From: RI-231 sp041394905
GTDB lineage: Bacteria; Acidobacteriota; Terriglobia; Bryobacterales; UBA6623
Assembly (NCBI GenBank): GCA_041394905.1
Contig: JAWKHJ010000002.1
Coordinates: 620,001 to 684,000, forward strand
Direction of reading: 5' to 3'
DNA: 64,000 bases
Shown piece after piece: positions 63,884 through 64,000 of the stretch. Both the position numbers and the translations under genes were made by a program. The notes below the pieces were generated by a model that was given only the letters and a program-made list of their open reading frames with translations, ran no database searches and was not told the origin of the DNA. Position 1 is the first letter of the stretch. Every line of letters starts with the position of its first letter.

Positions 63884-64000
63884 TGCGCAACTATATGATG
63901 CGCCTCATATAGGCGAAATTGCGCCTCGTGAAGTTCCCAGGTCGAACGCTCGGAATCCCGAAGGCCCAATGCGCTACAGGTCTACGATGCCGTGCTTGGC

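Noticed and set aside
1..64000. CRISPR array, prophage, insertion sequence or rRNA operon
   Set aside because: No regularly spaced direct repeats, transposase, integrase, phage structural gene or rRNA sequence was seen.

Overview
The window looks like a high-GC chromosome segment from an Acidobacteriota bacterium of the Bryobacterales/Solibacter type. Three things point there. The first is two secreted proteins ending in the Solibacter C-terminal domain (TIGR03437). The second is a tandem pair of about 1150-residue Oar-like TonB receptors with carboxypeptidase-regulatory N-termini. The third is the mix of sulfatases, Gfo/Idh/MocA oxidoreductases, ComEC and a two-gene ergothioneine operon. Many genes are interrupted by frameshifts. 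In most places I worked through, adding back one or two bases, usually in a short G, C or T run, restores the family sequence. I read these as deletion errors in the assembly and give whole-gene coordinates.

Layout. 0-9 kb: L31, a frameshifted secreted subtilase, then a minus-strand block with a multi-membrane protein, a lipoprotein, PlsC, a polyprenyl-phosphate-type glycosyltransferase and RpoD. 9-17 kb: sugar oxidoreductase plus RDD protein, two sulfatases, Pta and a class IV aminotransferase. 17-19 kb: PIN/TRAM-ispD-ispF, the order also found in Bacillus (yacL-ispD-ispF). 19.6-27 kb: the two TonB receptors with related leaders. 27-34 kb: tagaturonate epimerase, an EEP-family hydrolase, ComEC and an FMN-dependent dehydrogenase. 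33-41 kb: phosphodiesterase, degenerate M48 protein, TonB-like protein, a large secreted protein and a Wzm/Wzt-type exporter. 41-46.5 kb: CPBP protease, a LolA-like protein, EgtB-EgtD and an unknown protein. 46.8-49.4 kb: Tat-exported oxidoreductase, two small membrane proteins, ECF sigma and its zinc-finger anti-sigma.

The most interesting region is 49.6-53.0 kb. A 30-codon reading frame is followed by three tandem structured RNA units, then a Ro60/TROVE-vWA protein and the RNA ligase RtcB. Each RNA unit is closed by a 9-12 bp stem whose paired bases change together between units. Two of the units carry tRNA-like D-loop and T-arm modules but no normal anticodon arm. This looks like an array of bacterial Y RNAs (YrlA-like) in an RNA repair or quality-control operon.

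After a tripartite RND efflux operon (53.1-59.0 kb), a second unusual module lies at 59.1-63.4 kb. It holds an aminoacyl-phosphatidylglycerol synthase domain and a separate MprF-type membrane flippase-like protein, interleaved with two VirJ/AcvB-like hydrolases. That would give synthesis, flipping and hydrolysis of an aminoacylated lipid in one operon. The window ends with a stand-alone response-regulator receiver protein.
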